Assembly: GCF_045689235.1 (NCBI RefSeq)
Contig: NZ_CP136864.1
Coordinates: 3,782,001-3,846,000 of the forward strand
Length of the DNA stretch: 64,000 nt
Reading direction: 5' to 3'
From: Congregibacter variabilis
GTDB lineage: Bacteria > Pseudomonadota > Gammaproteobacteria > Pseudomonadales > Halieaceae
The position numbers and the translations under genes were made by a program. The notes under the pieces are model-generated. The model was not told where the DNA came from. It made no database searches and was given only the letters and a program-made list of their open reading frames with translations. Below, one piece after another: positions 36,783-45,559 of this stretch (within the stretch, counting starts at the first letter, position 1; the number at the start of each line of letters is the position of its first letter).

Positions 36783-37697
36783 TTAGCTGATACCTTTTCG
36801 GCTATCAAACTGCGGTGGCCTGGGCGGATCAAAGAGACCGAAGCTTAGCTTGTTGATAATGGATCGTTGCAGGCCTTCCTGAGTGTAGACCGTATCAAAT
36901 TCGCCTTTCTTGTTAAGGGCGGGATGCTCCGGGTAATTCAGAACCAGCGTGTCGATAGCATTCTGAGCAAGGTCATCCATACCGAGGATCAGGTAACCTT
37001 GGGCCATTACCGCTAAACCGTCACCAACGGCGGGGGTTCCCTGAAAGTTCTCTACCACGTAGCGGCCACGATTTGCTGCCGCCAGATAGGCGCCGCGTCG
37101 GAAGTAATAATTGGCCACGTGGATCTCGTTGCGTGCCAGCAAGTTACGCAGATAGACCATGCGTGACTTGGCGTCGGTAGCATAGGGGCTATCAGGGAAG
37201 CGCGTTACCAGCTGGGAGAATTCTGCAAAGGCCTCCTTTGCGAAACTGGTATCGCGGAGCGTTTTGTCTGTCGGCGTGAATCGAGACAGGAAGTCCTGGC
37301 TGGCGGTCGCGGTTGCCAAGCCTTTCATATAGTAAGCGTAATCAACGTTGGGGTGCTGCGGGTGCAAACGGATAAAGCGATCCGCAGCCTCAACAGCCGC
37401 TTCAGGCGAATAGGCGCCGTAGTGCGCGTAGATGAGTTCCAGCTGGGCTTGTTCGGCATAACGCCCGAAGGGGTAGCGAGACTCAAGCGCCTGAAGTGCC
37501 CGGATCGCGAGATCAAAGTTTCGGGCATTCAGATAGCGCTGAGCCTCATCGTAGATCTGCTGCTCGCCACTGTCAGCCGCGATATCTCCTTCATCGTCAT
37601 TATTGGCGCAGCCGCCCAGAAAAAAGAGGCTTGCGAGTAGGCAGGCAAGTAACGGCCAGCGCTTGGGCAGGATGTGGTGGGTGCTAATAAGGCTCAT
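36783..37697 (-). CDS. bamD: Outer membrane assembly lipoprotein BamD
   Basis: BamD is the essential lipoprotein of the BAM complex that inserts beta-barrel proteins in the outer membrane. The 304-residue product has a lipoprotein signal with lipobox LGGC (Cys30) and about five TPR-type repeats (YDEAQRYLNARNFDLAIRALQALESRYPFGRYAEQAQLELIYAHY, where the YPFGRYAEQAQLELIYA stretch is diagnostic). The Asp residue after the lipid Cys is not at +2 (it is Ala-Asn-Asn), which fits outer membrane sorting. ATG at 37697 gives a standard signal; an ATG at 37760 would add 21 odd residues. Divergent from rluD. Confidence 0.94.
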   Translation of the reverse strand: MSLISTHHILPKRWPLLACLLASLFFLGGCANNDDEGDIAADSGEQQIYDEAQRYLNARNFDLAIRALQALESRYPFGRYAEQAQLELIYAHYGAYSPEAAVEAADRFIRLHPQHPNVDYAYYMKGLATATASQDFLSRFTPTDKTLRDTSFAKEAFAEFSQLVTRFPDSPYATDAKSRMVYLRNLLARNEIHVANYYFRRGAYLAAANRGRYVVENFQGTPAVGDGLAVMAQGYLILGMDDLAQNAIDTLVLNYPEHPALNKKGEFDTVYTQEGLQRSIINKLSFGLFDPPRPPQFDSRKGIS

Positions 37698-37758
37698 GCT
37701 AAAATCGGCGAAGAAAAATAGGTCGCCATTTAAGCACAGCAGACGGAGCGCATAAACC

Positions 37759-38757
37759 ATAGAACTCTCTACTGAAACGCAGCTAATCGAACGGAAAGCT
37801 ACCGCGGGCGATGATCTTGCGGGAGCGCGCTTTGATCAGGCAGCGGCACAGCTGTTTCCGGAGTTCTCCAGGGCCCGCCTTCAGACTTGGATTCGTGGTG
37901 GCCAGCTGTTACTCAACGGCAGCAGTGCCAGGCCCCGGGATACGGTGTATGGCGGCTGTGAGCTGGTTCTAAATGCCCAGCTGCAGAGCGAAGTGTCCTG
38001 GGTGGCTCAGTCTTTACCATTGGATATCCTCTATGAGGACGAAGAGCTTCTGGTGATCGACAAGCCCGCAGGTCTTGTGGTGCATCCCGGTGCTGGGAAT
38101 CAGCATGGGACCTTGGTAAACGCCTTACTGAGTCACAGACCTGCACTGGAATCTGTGCCCCGGGGAGGGATTGTTCACCGCCTGGACAAAGAAACATCCG
38201 GCCTGCTGGTGGTTGCGGGCACTTTGAACGCGCACCGCAGTTTAGTTGCGCAGCTGCAGAAAAAGGATGTGCAACGCGAATACTTTGCGGTTGTGCGGGG
38301 GGTCCCGAGTGGGGGAGGGAGAATAGAAGCTGCTATTGGTCGTCATCCGCGTCAGAGAACGCGCATGGCGGTGGTCCCCAATAGCGGCAAACCTGCCGTC
38401 ACGCATTACCGCATAGCTCAGCGATTCGCCCAATATACAGCCTTGAATGTTCAGCTAGAGACCGGGAGAACACATCAGATACGTGTGCATATGGCACATC
38501 GGGGCTACCCATTGTTGGGCGATCCGGTCTACGGCGGTCGTTTTGGGTTGCCCCGGGGCTGCAGTGATCGTTTGGCAGATACGCTTCGGAGCTTTCGTCG
38601 TCAGGCCTTGCATGCCCGACGTCTGAGTTTTGTGCACCCGGGATCTGGCGATCTTTGTAGTTTTGAGTCTCCCCTTGCTGAGGATCTTCAATCACTTCTC
38701 AAAGTGCTCCTCGAGGAAAATCCCCCGGATAGTGGACGGTCCTTAGGTCCGTTGTGA
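37759..38757 (+). CDS. rluD: 23S rRNA pseudouridine synthase RluD (no canonical start codon)
   Basis: RluD makes the pseudouridines in helix 69 of 23S rRNA. The frame is homologous from its first codons (QLIERKATAGDDLAGARFDQAAAQLFPEFSRARLQTWIRGGQLLLNG, S4 domain) through GGIVHRLDKETSGLLVVA (catalytic Asp) to RTHQIRVHMAHRGYPLLGDPVYGG. It is open from the TAA at 37753-37755, but no ATG, GTG or TTG precedes the S4 domain: the first canonical start is GTG 37945, which would remove it. Candidates are ATA 37759, ATC 37786 or CTG 37852. GGAG lies at 37744-37747. The start given is a guess. It overlaps pgeF by GTGA. Confidence 0.85.
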   Translation: MELSTETQLIERKATAGDDLAGARFDQAAAQLFPEFSRARLQTWIRGGQLLLNGSSARPRDTVYGGCELVLNAQLQSEVSWVAQSLPLDILYEDEELLVIDKPAGLVVHPGAGNQHGTLVNALLSHRPALESVPRGGIVHRLDKETSGLLVVAGTLNAHRSLVAQLQKKDVQREYFAVVRGVPSGGGRIEAAIGRHPRQRTRMAVVPNSGKPAVTHYRIAQRFAQYTALNVQLETGRTHQIRVHMAHRGYPLLGDPVYGGRFGLPRGCSDRLADTLRSFRRQALHARRLSFVHPGSGDLCSFESPLAEDLQSLLKVLLEENPPDSGRSLGPL

Positions 38758-39503
38758 GTGTTCACGAAGTTCGGCTCGCGGGTTGGTCAGACAAGGTGCG
38801 TGTTTTCTACACCACCCGCACGGGTGGCCGCAGTGAGGGCCCCTATCGCGGGTTCAATCTTGGGCTGCACGTGGGTGATAGTGAGCAGTCTGTTCAGAAC
38901 AATCGTCGTGAACTCCTGGCAAAACTGCCGCCGCGAACGCGTATAGCCTGGCTGAATCAGGTTCACGGGACCCAGATTGTGGAGGCTTCCGATGGTTTGG
39001 GCCCACCCATCACAGCGGACGGCTGCTGGACGAAAGAGCGGGGCATTGCCTGTGCTGTCATGGTGGCGGATTGTCTGCCCGTGATTTTGAGTGACCGCGC
39101 TGGCAGCGTTATCGCGGCAGTGCATGCGGGCTGGCGAGGACTGGCTGCGGGGGTTCTCGAATCTGCTGTTGCTTCGTTGGGTGTGGCGCCGCAGGAAGTC
39201 TACGCATGGCTCGGCCCTGCGATTGGCAGAGACAGATTTGAAGTGGGCCCTGAAGTGCGTTCTGCCTTTATAAAACACGATGCGTCGGCTGCGACTGAGC
39301 GCTGTTTTCGACCATCAGATATGAGAGTTGGTCACTATTTGGCCGATCTGCCAGGACTTGCGCAAAAACGCCTGCGGGGGCTGGGTCTTGCGGATATTCA
39401 GACGTTTAGTGCCTGTACGGTGGACGAGCCCACACGATTTTTCTCCTACCGCCGTGACGGTGTCACCGGTCGGATGGCCTGTCTGATTCTTCGAAATCTC
39501 TAG
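38754..39503 (+). CDS. pgeF: Peptidoglycan editing factor PgeF (YfiH, laccase-domain family)
   Basis: The 249-residue product belongs to the DUF152/YfiH family, now known as cytoplasmic enzymes that remove wrong L-Ser-containing muropeptide precursors. Key pieces are FYTTRTGGRSEGPYRGFNLGLHVGD, LNQVHGTQIV, ADGCW, VMVADCLPVILSD and AAVHAGWRGLAAGVL; the His and Cys of the metal/active site (VHGT, ADCLPV, HAGWRG) are all present. Start is GTG 38754 overlapping the rluD stop. The order bamD, rluD, pgeF, clpB is the usual one. Confidence 0.93.
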   Translation: MSVHEVRLAGWSDKVRVFYTTRTGGRSEGPYRGFNLGLHVGDSEQSVQNNRRELLAKLPPRTRIAWLNQVHGTQIVEASDGLGPPITADGCWTKERGIACAVMVADCLPVILSDRAGSVIAAVHAGWRGLAAGVLESAVASLGVAPQEVYAWLGPAIGRDRFEVGPEVRSAFIKHDASAATERCFRPSDMRVGHYLADLPGLAQKRLRGLGLADIQTFSACTVDEPTRFFSYRRDGVTGRMACLILRNL

Positions 39504-39512
39504 TTCTCAAGC

Positions 39513-39540
39513 CTTGAAACTGATTATTAAACCCCAATAT
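39513..39540 (+). promoter_or_regulatory. Sigma-32 heat-shock promoter of clpB
   Basis: CTTGAAA at 39513-39519 and CCCCAATAT at 39532-39540 with a 12-nt spacer fit the RpoH consensus, 78 nt before the clpB start. Same -35 as the groESL promoter. Confidence 0.8.
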
Positions 39541-39617
39541 CTATAAGGGTATAAATGATCACACTAGCTAAGGTTTGGCTAACGGTGGTCTTTGAATCGC
39601 TGTAGAGGTAGAAAAAT

Positions 39618-42212
39618 ATGAGAATGGACAAGCTTACTAATCCCTTACAGAGCGCCTTGGCGGATGCTCAGTCTTTGGCGGTCGGTCGCGATCACAATCA
39701 GATTGATTCAGCGCATCTGCTGCAGGCCCTGATCAATCAGCAGGGAGGAGCCGCAAGGCCTCTGCTTCAGCGCGCTGGATCCAATATTGATGCGCTGCAG
39801 CAGTCGTTGCGAGCGGTGATCGATGCTTTGCCTGTTGTCAGTGATTCCACGGGTGAAGTTCACGTGTCGCCTGACCTGAGCCGTGTGCTGAACCTGAGCG
39901 ACAAAAAGGCACAACAGGGCGGTGACAGCTTTATCTCCAGCGAGCTCGTGCTGCAGGCATTGCTTGAGGCCGGTTCCGCGGTAGGCAAGGCCTTGACGGA
40001 TAGTGGCGTTACCAAAGAAGGTCTGGATGCTGCGGTGCAGGCTGTTCGTGGCGGCGCATCTGTTGACAGTGCGGATGCCGAAGAGTCTCGCCAGGCCCTG
40101 GAAAAGTACACCATTGATCTCACGGAACGCGCTCGGGACGGCAAGCTGGACCCCGTAATTGGTCGCGATGATGAGATTCGCAGGACAGTACAGGTATTGC
40201 AGAGGCGTACCAAGAATAATCCGGTATTGATCGGTGAGCCGGGCGTGGGTAAAACCGCCATTGTTGAGGGTCTTGCACAGCGGGTGATTAACGGTGAAGT
40301 GCCAGAAGGCCTTCGCGATAAGCGGATTTTATCGCTGGATCTGGGTGCGCTGCTCGCGGGAACCAAGTTTCGTGGAGAGTTTGAGGAGCGGCTCAAAGCG
40401 CTGCTCAATGAGCTTTCCAAAGAAGAAGGTCGTGTCATTCTTTTTATCGATGAAATTCATACTATGGTCGGTGCAGGAAAGGCCGAGGGCTCCATGGACG
40501 CCGGAAACATGCTCAAACCGGCACTTGCCAGAGGCGAGCTTCATTGTGTGGGCGCGACTACGCTCAATGAATATCGTCAGTATGTAGAAAAGGATGCGGC
40601 GCTGGAGCGGCGTTTTCAAAAGGTGCTTGTTGACGAGCCCAGTGTCGAAGACACCATTGCAATTTTGCGTGGCCTCAAGGAACGCTACGAGGTTCATCAT
40701 GGCGTGGATATCACCGACTCGGCGATTATTGCCGCAGCACAACTTTCTCAGCGCTATGTTACCGACCGCCAGCTTCCGGATAAGGCTATTGACCTTATTG
40801 ACGAAGCGGCCAGTCGCATACGTATGGAAATTGATTCAAAGCCCGAGGCTCTGGATCGTCTGGAGCGCCGGCTGATTCAACTTAAGATTGAGCGCGAAGC
40901 CGTACGCAAGGACGAGGACGAGTCAGCAGTCAAGCAGTTGGAGTTACTTGATGGACAGATCGAATCTATAGAGAAGGAATTCGCTGACCTTGAGGAAATC
41001 TGGAAAGCAGAGAAGGCCTCCTTGCAGGGTGCGGCATCGATCAAGAGCGAGATAGAACAATTGAAACTTGATCTTGAAACCGCGCGTCGCGCTGGCGATT
41101 TGACGCGCATGTCAGAGCTGCAGTACGGCAAGCTCCCTGAGTTGGAGAAACAACTCGATCAAGCACATGCCGCGGAAAACGTGGAGCGTACGCTCTTGCG
41201 CAACAAGGTTACCGATGAAGAAGTTGCCGAGGTTGTGTCTCGCTCGACGGGCATTCCTATTTCAAAGATGCTGGAAGGCGACCGAGAGAAACTGCTGCGT
41301 ATGGAAGACGCGCTGCACGATCGGGTCGTGGGTCAGGACGAAGCGGTAGTTGCGGTGTCAAATGCGGTGCGACGCTCACGGGCTGGTCTTTCGGACCCCA
41401 ATCGTCCCAATGGTTCGTTTCTGTTTCTCGGTCCCACGGGAGTGGGTAAGACCGAGCTGTGTAAAGCACTGGCGAACTTTTTGTTTGATAGTGAGCAGGC
41501 CATGGTGCGCATCGATATGTCAGAGTTCATGGAGAAGCACTCGGTTGCGCGTCTCATTGGAGCGCCCCCGGGGTATGTAGGATACGAGGAAGGCGGTTAC
41601 CTTACCGAGGCCGTGCGTCGTCGTCCTTACTCTCTCCTGCTCCTGGATGAGGTGGAAAAAGCCCATCCGGATGTGTTCAACATTCTGTTGCAGGTGCTTG
41701 ATGACGGTAGGCTTACTGACGGTCAGGGCAGGACGGTAGATTTTCGTAATACGGTTATCGTCATGACATCGAATCTGGGTTCGGATTTGATTCAGGAGCT
41801 TGCTGGCGACGAAAACTACGAGGCCATGAAGAGTGCGGTGATGGGTGTGGTGTCACAGCACTTTCGACCAGAGTTTATTAACCGAATCGATGAAACAGTG
41901 GTCTTTCATCCCCTGTTGCAGGAGCAGATCCGCGGTATTGCTACGATTCAGCTTGCCGGTCTCCGAGCCCGACTGGCTGAGCGTGAGATGCAGCTGGAGA
42001 TCAGTGACGCGTTTATGGAGCAGCTTGTGGAGGGTGGCTTTGACCCGGTCTATGGTGCACGACCACTCAAACGGGCGATCCAGCAGCAGTTGGAGAACCC
42101 CTTGGCTCAACAGTTGCTGGCAGGAGCCTTCTCACCCGGTGAGCGGATTGTGGCGAACTGGGGTGAAGCAGGACCTGAGTTTCGGTCAGAGCCGTTGAGC
42201 GATGTCGCTTGA
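39618..42212 (+). CDS. clpB: Disaggregase ClpB (Hsp104 family)
   Basis: ClpB is a hexameric AAA+ chaperone that pulls proteins out of aggregates together with DnaK. The 864-residue product has the N-domain (residues 1-145), the first AAA domain with GEPGVGKT (about 207-214), the long M-domain coiled coil (about 405-525, LERRLIQLKIEREAVRKDEDE), the second AAA with GPTGVGKT (about 605-612) and SEFMEKHSVARLIGAPPGYVGYEEGG, the pore-loop region. The ATG at 39618 follows GTAGAGGTAG. An in-frame ATG lies two codons later. Confidence 0.98.
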   Translation: MRMDKLTNPLQSALADAQSLAVGRDHNQIDSAHLLQALINQQGGAARPLLQRAGSNIDALQQSLRAVIDALPVVSDSTGEVHVSPDLSRVLNLSDKKAQQGGDSFISSELVLQALLEAGSAVGKALTDSGVTKEGLDAAVQAVRGGASVDSADAEESRQALEKYTIDLTERARDGKLDPVIGRDDEIRRTVQVLQRRTKNNPVLIGEPGVGKTAIVEGLAQRVINGEVPEGLRDKRILSLDLGALLAGTKFRGEFEERLKALLNELSKEEGRVILFIDEIHTMVGAGKAEGSMDAGNMLKPALARGELHCVGATTLNEYRQYVEKDAALERRFQKVLVDEPSVEDTIAILRGLKERYEVHHGVDITDSAIIAAAQLSQRYVTDRQLPDKAIDLIDEAASRIRMEIDSKPEALDRLERRLIQLKIEREAVRKDEDESAVKQLELLDGQIESIEKEFADLEEIWKAEKASLQGAASIKSEIEQLKLDLETARRAGDLTRMSELQYGKLPELEKQLDQAHAAENVERTLLRNKVTDEEVAEVVSRSTGIPISKMLEGDREKLLRMEDALHDRVVGQDEAVVAVSNAVRRSRAGLSDPNRPNGSFLFLGPTGVGKTELCKALANFLFDSEQAMVRIDMSEFMEKHSVARLIGAPPGYVGYEEGGYLTEAVRRRPYSLLLLDEVEKAHPDVFNILLQVLDDGRLTDGQGRTVDFRNTVIVMTSNLGSDLIQELAGDENYEAMKSAVMGVVSQHFRPEFINRIDETVVFHPLLQEQIRGIATIQLAGLRARLAEREMQLEISDAFMEQLVEGGFDPVYGARPLKRAIQQQLENPLAQQLLAGAFSPGERIVANWGEAGPEFRSEPLSDVA

Positions 42213-42237
42213 CGCGAGCGATCGCATCTCTGAAAGC

Positions 42238-42269
42238 AAAAAAGCCCGGAAGTAACTCCGGGCTTTTTC
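42238..42269 (+). terminator. Rho-independent terminator of clpB, possibly bidirectional
   Basis: AAGCCCGGA and TCCGGGCTT pair around a 6-nt loop and are followed by TTTTT; the A-run upstream gives a T-run on the other strand for the convergent DUF4124 gene. Confidence 0.9.
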
Positions 42270-42288
42270 TTGTGTCGCAGCAGGTGTG

Positions 42289-42792
42289 CTAGTTGCAGTG
42301 AACCCGGATCGTGTCTTCAGCGCGTTTGCGTTGCGTCAGCAACTCATCCTCGGATAAGTAGCGCAACTCCCCCGTCGCAGGATCCCGTATCCGTATGCGC
42401 GCTGCGGTGTCCAAGGTCATCAAATTCGTTTTGGCACGTGAGCAGCTTTCGGGGTTTTTTTCAACGACACTTGAGCTCTCTCGTTGAACGTCTACTTGAT
42501 CGAACTCATTGCCGGGTCGCGGGGTGACTTCTTTTGGCACAGCACCTTCACCGGGCTGAACCCGACGAATCAAGGAGGATTTTTGGGAGACCACCTCGTA
42601 CTCCACTTGCTCGGACTCCGGGGGGCGATCGCTGACCACCAGTTTGCCTTGGGCGTCTTTCCAGCGATAGTAGGTGTCTGAGGCCTGGGCATCGCCAGAG
42701 TTGCCAAGCACCCCCATCATGCAGGCAAAGACGGCACTTACGATGAGGAGCCGCGGGGAAGTAAGGTCGAGACTATAATTTAAATTTCGCAC
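42289..42792 (-). CDS. DUF4124 domain periplasmic protein
   Basis: The product (about 167 residues) has a signal peptide (LLIVSAVFACMMGVLGNSGDAQA) and directly after it a DUF4124 domain, YYRWKDAQGKLVVSDRPPES, found in many gammaproteobacterial periplasmic proteins of unknown function. The rest is low in hydrophobic residues, with two Cys near the C-terminal half (ESCSRAK, VHCN end) that could pair. I chose GTG at 42792, which has GGAG 6 nt upstream; an ATG at 42837 adds 15 residues before the signal peptide. It converges on clpB. Confidence 0.75.
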   Translation of the reverse strand: MRNLNYSLDLTSPRLLIVSAVFACMMGVLGNSGDAQASDTYYRWKDAQGKLVVSDRPPESEQVEYEVVSQKSSLIRRVQPGEGAVPKEVTPRPGNEFDQVDVQRESSSVVEKNPESCSRAKTNLMTLDTAARIRIRDPATGELRYLSEDELLTQRKRAEDTIRVHCN

Positions 42793-42837
42793 GGAACACT
42801 CCGCTAATTTGTCACAGGAACCATACCCAAGCATCAA

Positions 42838-43246
42838 CCTGGGCGCAATGTACTCATACTATCAATCATGCGCGCAAACAGAGTCGAAACACTCGTAAAT
42901 GCTACCGTTGACAATGAGCGCTTCCCTAACCAAACTTGCGTCGTCGTAAATATGGTAACGGCAACGCAGAGTACCCTCTGCCACTAGCCCCTGCCCCGGT
43001 GCGATTATCCGGGTTAGCTGTAATTACGTCCCGTCGGCTGTGGTTTGTCACTTATTGGGCAAACCAGAGCAGTCCACACTGCGTTACCGCGCAGGGCGAC
43101 AACGACACGGGGTCCCTTCGTGCTTGTTATCCCTCTGTTTGTTTTGCGGCATCCGTTTGTGTCGGCGGCATTGGCGTGCCTGCTGTGCTGTGGGCGCGAA
43201 AACTGTTTGTTGCTGGCGAGGGTAAGCGCTGGTGCGAGCGGGAGTT
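42838..43246. other. 409-nt spacer between the DUF4124 gene and ilvI
   Basis: No gene is supported. One frame (about 43121-43200) encodes a short stretch rich in Val, Leu and Ile codons (VLVIPLFVL), as ilv leader peptides do, but it has no clear start or ribosome site and runs into ilvI. TTGACA at 42908-42913 lacks a good -10 at the right distance. The promoter of ilvI must lie here but I cannot place it. Confidence 0.4.
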
Positions 43247-45040
43247 ATGATTGTGAACGCAGAGTTAGATGTAGCCGCGAAGGTCGAAGAGGGCGTGGAA
43301 ATGCTCTCCGGCGGCGAGATGATCGCAAGAGCGCTGGAAGATGAAGGCGTGGAGTTTATTTTTGGGTATCCTGGAGGTGCAGTTCTGCACATCTACGATG
43401 CTTTGTTTAAGGCCGCGAGTGTTCCCCACGTACTGGTGCGCCACGAACAGGCGGCAACGCATGCAGCGGACGGCTACGCCCGTGCCACAGGTAAACCCGG
43501 TGTGGTGCTTGTTACTTCCGGACCTGGTGCAACTAATGCAGTGACGGGAATTGCAACAGCATATATGGATTCGATTCCCATGGTCGTGTTGTCCGGGCAG
43601 GTCCAGAGCCACCTTATTGGCGAGGATGCGTTTCAGGAAACCGACATGCTGGGTATCTCAAGGCCGATTGTGAAGCACAGCTTTCAGGTGCGACACGCCA
43701 GTCAGTTGCCGTTGGTAATCAAAAAAGCCTTTCACATTGCCGCCAGTGGCCGACCCGGCCCTGTGGTCATTGATATCCCTAAGGACATTACGCGTCCGGA
43801 TGAGCGCTTTCCCTATGAGTACCCCGCGAGCGTCAAGTTGCGTTCTTACTCACCAGCGGTGCGAGGACACAGCGGTCAAATCCGCAAGGCAGCAAAGTTA
43901 CTGCTCTCGGCCAAGCGACCAATTATCTATTCCGGTGGCGGCGTTATCCTGGGCGAGGGAAGCGATCTGCTGATCGAGCTTGCACAGCATTTGAATTTTC
44001 CGGTGACCAATACCCTTATGGGTTTGGGGGCTTACCCCGGGTCGGACCGTCAGTTCCTGGGTATGCTGGGTATGCATGGTTTCTACGAAGCCAATATGGC
44101 TATGCATCACTCTGACGTAATTCTCGCGGTGGGCGCGAGATTCGATGATCGGGTGACGAACACCGTAGGTAAGTTCTGCCCCGGAGCAAAGATCATTCAC
44201 ATTGATGTGGATCCAGCTGCTATCTCTAAAACTGTGACGGCCGACATACCCATCGTTGGGCCTGTGCGAGCGGTGCTGACGGATTTGCTAGAGGCTGTTC
44301 GCAGCACTCAGAGTAATGAAGAATCGCCGATAGAAAGTGTGTCTCTCGATCCCTGGTGGGCGCAAATTGAAGAGTGGCGCGCCAGCCACGGGCTGTGGAC
44401 CGGGCGTCGTTTTGGCGAAAGCGATTACATCAAACCGCAGGAAGTTATCCAGAGTCTTTATCGCATCACCGAAGGCAATGCCTTCGTCACGTCTGATGTG
44501 GGGCAGCATCAAATGTTTGCGGCCCAGTACTACAAGTTTGACAAGCCGCGGCGCTGGATCAATTCCGGTGGGCTTGGAACCATGGGTTTTGGTTTGCCCT
44601 CTGCCATGGGAGTACAGCTGGCTTTTCCCAAGGACGATGTTGCCTGCGTCACTGGAGAAGGCAGTATTCAGATGAATATTCAGGAGCTTTCTACCTGCCT
44701 GCAGTACAACACGCCGGTCAAGATTATCAATCTGCGTAACAATTATCTTGGCATGGTGAAGCAGTGGCAGGATATGCAATACGAAGGGCGCTATGCCATG
44801 AGCACCTATGAGGATTCTCTCCCGGATTTCATGAAGCTTGTGGAGTCCTATGGCCACGTAGGTATTGAAGTAAAAGATAAAGACCAGCTTGACGCGAAGA
44901 TGGCGGAGGCTTTTGCTTTGAAAGACCGATTGGTGTTTCTCGATGTCTTTGTTGACCCCATGGAACATGTGTATCCAATGCACGTAGCGCCTAATGGCTC
45001 TATGAAGGACATGTGGCTTAGTAAAAATGAGAGGAGCTGA
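43247..45040 (+). CDS. ilvI: Acetolactate synthase large (catalytic) subunit
   Basis: The enzyme joins pyruvate with pyruvate or 2-oxobutyrate using ThDP, FAD and Mg, the first common step to Val, Leu and Ile. The product (about 597 residues) shows FIFGYPGGAVLHIYDAL, the catalytic Glu in VLVRHEQAATHAADGYARATG, VTSGPGATNAVTGIATAYMDSIPMVVLSGQ, and the ThDP/Mg motif of GEGSIQMNIQELSTC...NNYLGMVKQWQ (GDGS is GEGS here). The start is unsure: ATG 43247 is only 2 nt from GGAG, GTG 43253 is better spaced, ATG 43301 gives the usual MLSGGEMI start. Followed by ilvH after 1 nt. Confidence 0.96.
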   Translation: MIVNAELDVAAKVEEGVEMLSGGEMIARALEDEGVEFIFGYPGGAVLHIYDALFKAASVPHVLVRHEQAATHAADGYARATGKPGVVLVTSGPGATNAVTGIATAYMDSIPMVVLSGQVQSHLIGEDAFQETDMLGISRPIVKHSFQVRHASQLPLVIKKAFHIAASGRPGPVVIDIPKDITRPDERFPYEYPASVKLRSYSPAVRGHSGQIRKAAKLLLSAKRPIIYSGGGVILGEGSDLLIELAQHLNFPVTNTLMGLGAYPGSDRQFLGMLGMHGFYEANMAMHHSDVILAVGARFDDRVTNTVGKFCPGAKIIHIDVDPAAISKTVTADIPIVGPVRAVLTDLLEAVRSTQSNEESPIESVSLDPWWAQIEEWRASHGLWTGRRFGESDYIKPQEVIQSLYRITEGNAFVTSDVGQHQMFAAQYYKFDKPRRWINSGGLGTMGFGLPSAMGVQLAFPKDDVACVTGEGSIQMNIQELSTCLQYNTPVKIINLRNNYLGMVKQWQDMQYEGRYAMSTYEDSLPDFMKLVESYGHVGIEVKDKDQLDAKMAEAFALKDRLVFLDVFVDPMEHVYPMHVAPNGSMKDMWLSKNERS

Positions 45041-45041
45041 C

Positions 45042-45533
45042 ATGCGTCGCATTATTTCAATACTGTTGGAAAACGAGCCTGGCGCACTGTCGCGGGTGGT
45101 GGGACTGTTTTCGCAGCGCGGTTACAACATCGAAACTCTTAATGTGGCGGCGACCGAAGATGCGACATTGTCGCGACTGACTCTGACCACCTACGGAGAT
45201 GACCGTCATATTGAACAGATTACCAAGCACCTCAACCGGCTTGTGGATGTGGTCAAGCTGGTGGATCTGACTGAGGGCGCTCATGTAGAGCGAGATTTGA
45301 TGCTCATAAAAGTGCGTGCGGATTCGACGCAGCGAGAAGAGATTAAGCGAACGACAGATATCTTTCGCGGGCAGATTGTGGATGTGGGGCCAAGGGTTTA
45401 CACAATTCAGCTCGCTGGGACGACGGATAAGCTGGACTCGTTTGTTTCTGCGATACCCGAGGCGGATATTCTCGAGGTTGTACGCTCCGGCGTTGCAGGT
45501 ATCGCCCGAGGAGAAAAAGTGCTGCGGCCCTAG
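45042..45533 (+). CDS. ilvH: Acetolactate synthase small (regulatory) subunit
   Basis: The 163-residue product contains the N-terminal ACT domain (RIISILLENEPGALSRVVGLFSQRGYNIETLNVA) that binds valine for feedback inhibition and the C-terminal domain (VERDLMLIKVRAD ... FRGQIVDVGPRVYTIQLAGTTDKLDSFV). The ATG follows GAGGAG at 6 nt. Directly downstream of ilvI; the stop codon lies inside a perfect palindrome that probably ends transcription. Confidence 0.97.
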   Translation: MRRIISILLENEPGALSRVVGLFSQRGYNIETLNVAATEDATLSRLTLTTYGDDRHIEQITKHLNRLVDVVKLVDLTEGAHVERDLMLIKVRADSTQREEIKRTTDIFRGQIVDVGPRVYTIQLAGTTDKLDSFVSAIPEADILEVVRSGVAGIARGEKVLRP

Positions 45534-45542
45534 GGCCGCAGC
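45521..45542. terminator. Perfect 22-bp palindrome across the ilvH stop codon
   Basis: The arms GCTGCGGCCCT and AGGGCCGCAGC are exact reverse complements with no spacer, and contain the ilvH TAG (45531-45533). A weak T-rich tail (TGTTCTTT) follows. It may terminate the ilvIH transcript and, from the other side, ilvC. Confidence 0.6.
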
Positions 45543-45559
45543 TGTTCTTTGGTAAGCGC

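Noticed and set aside
42936..43250. 104-residue frame before ilvI
   Set aside because: The product resembles nothing, has an odd composition and no ribosome site; kept only as an unexplained spacer.
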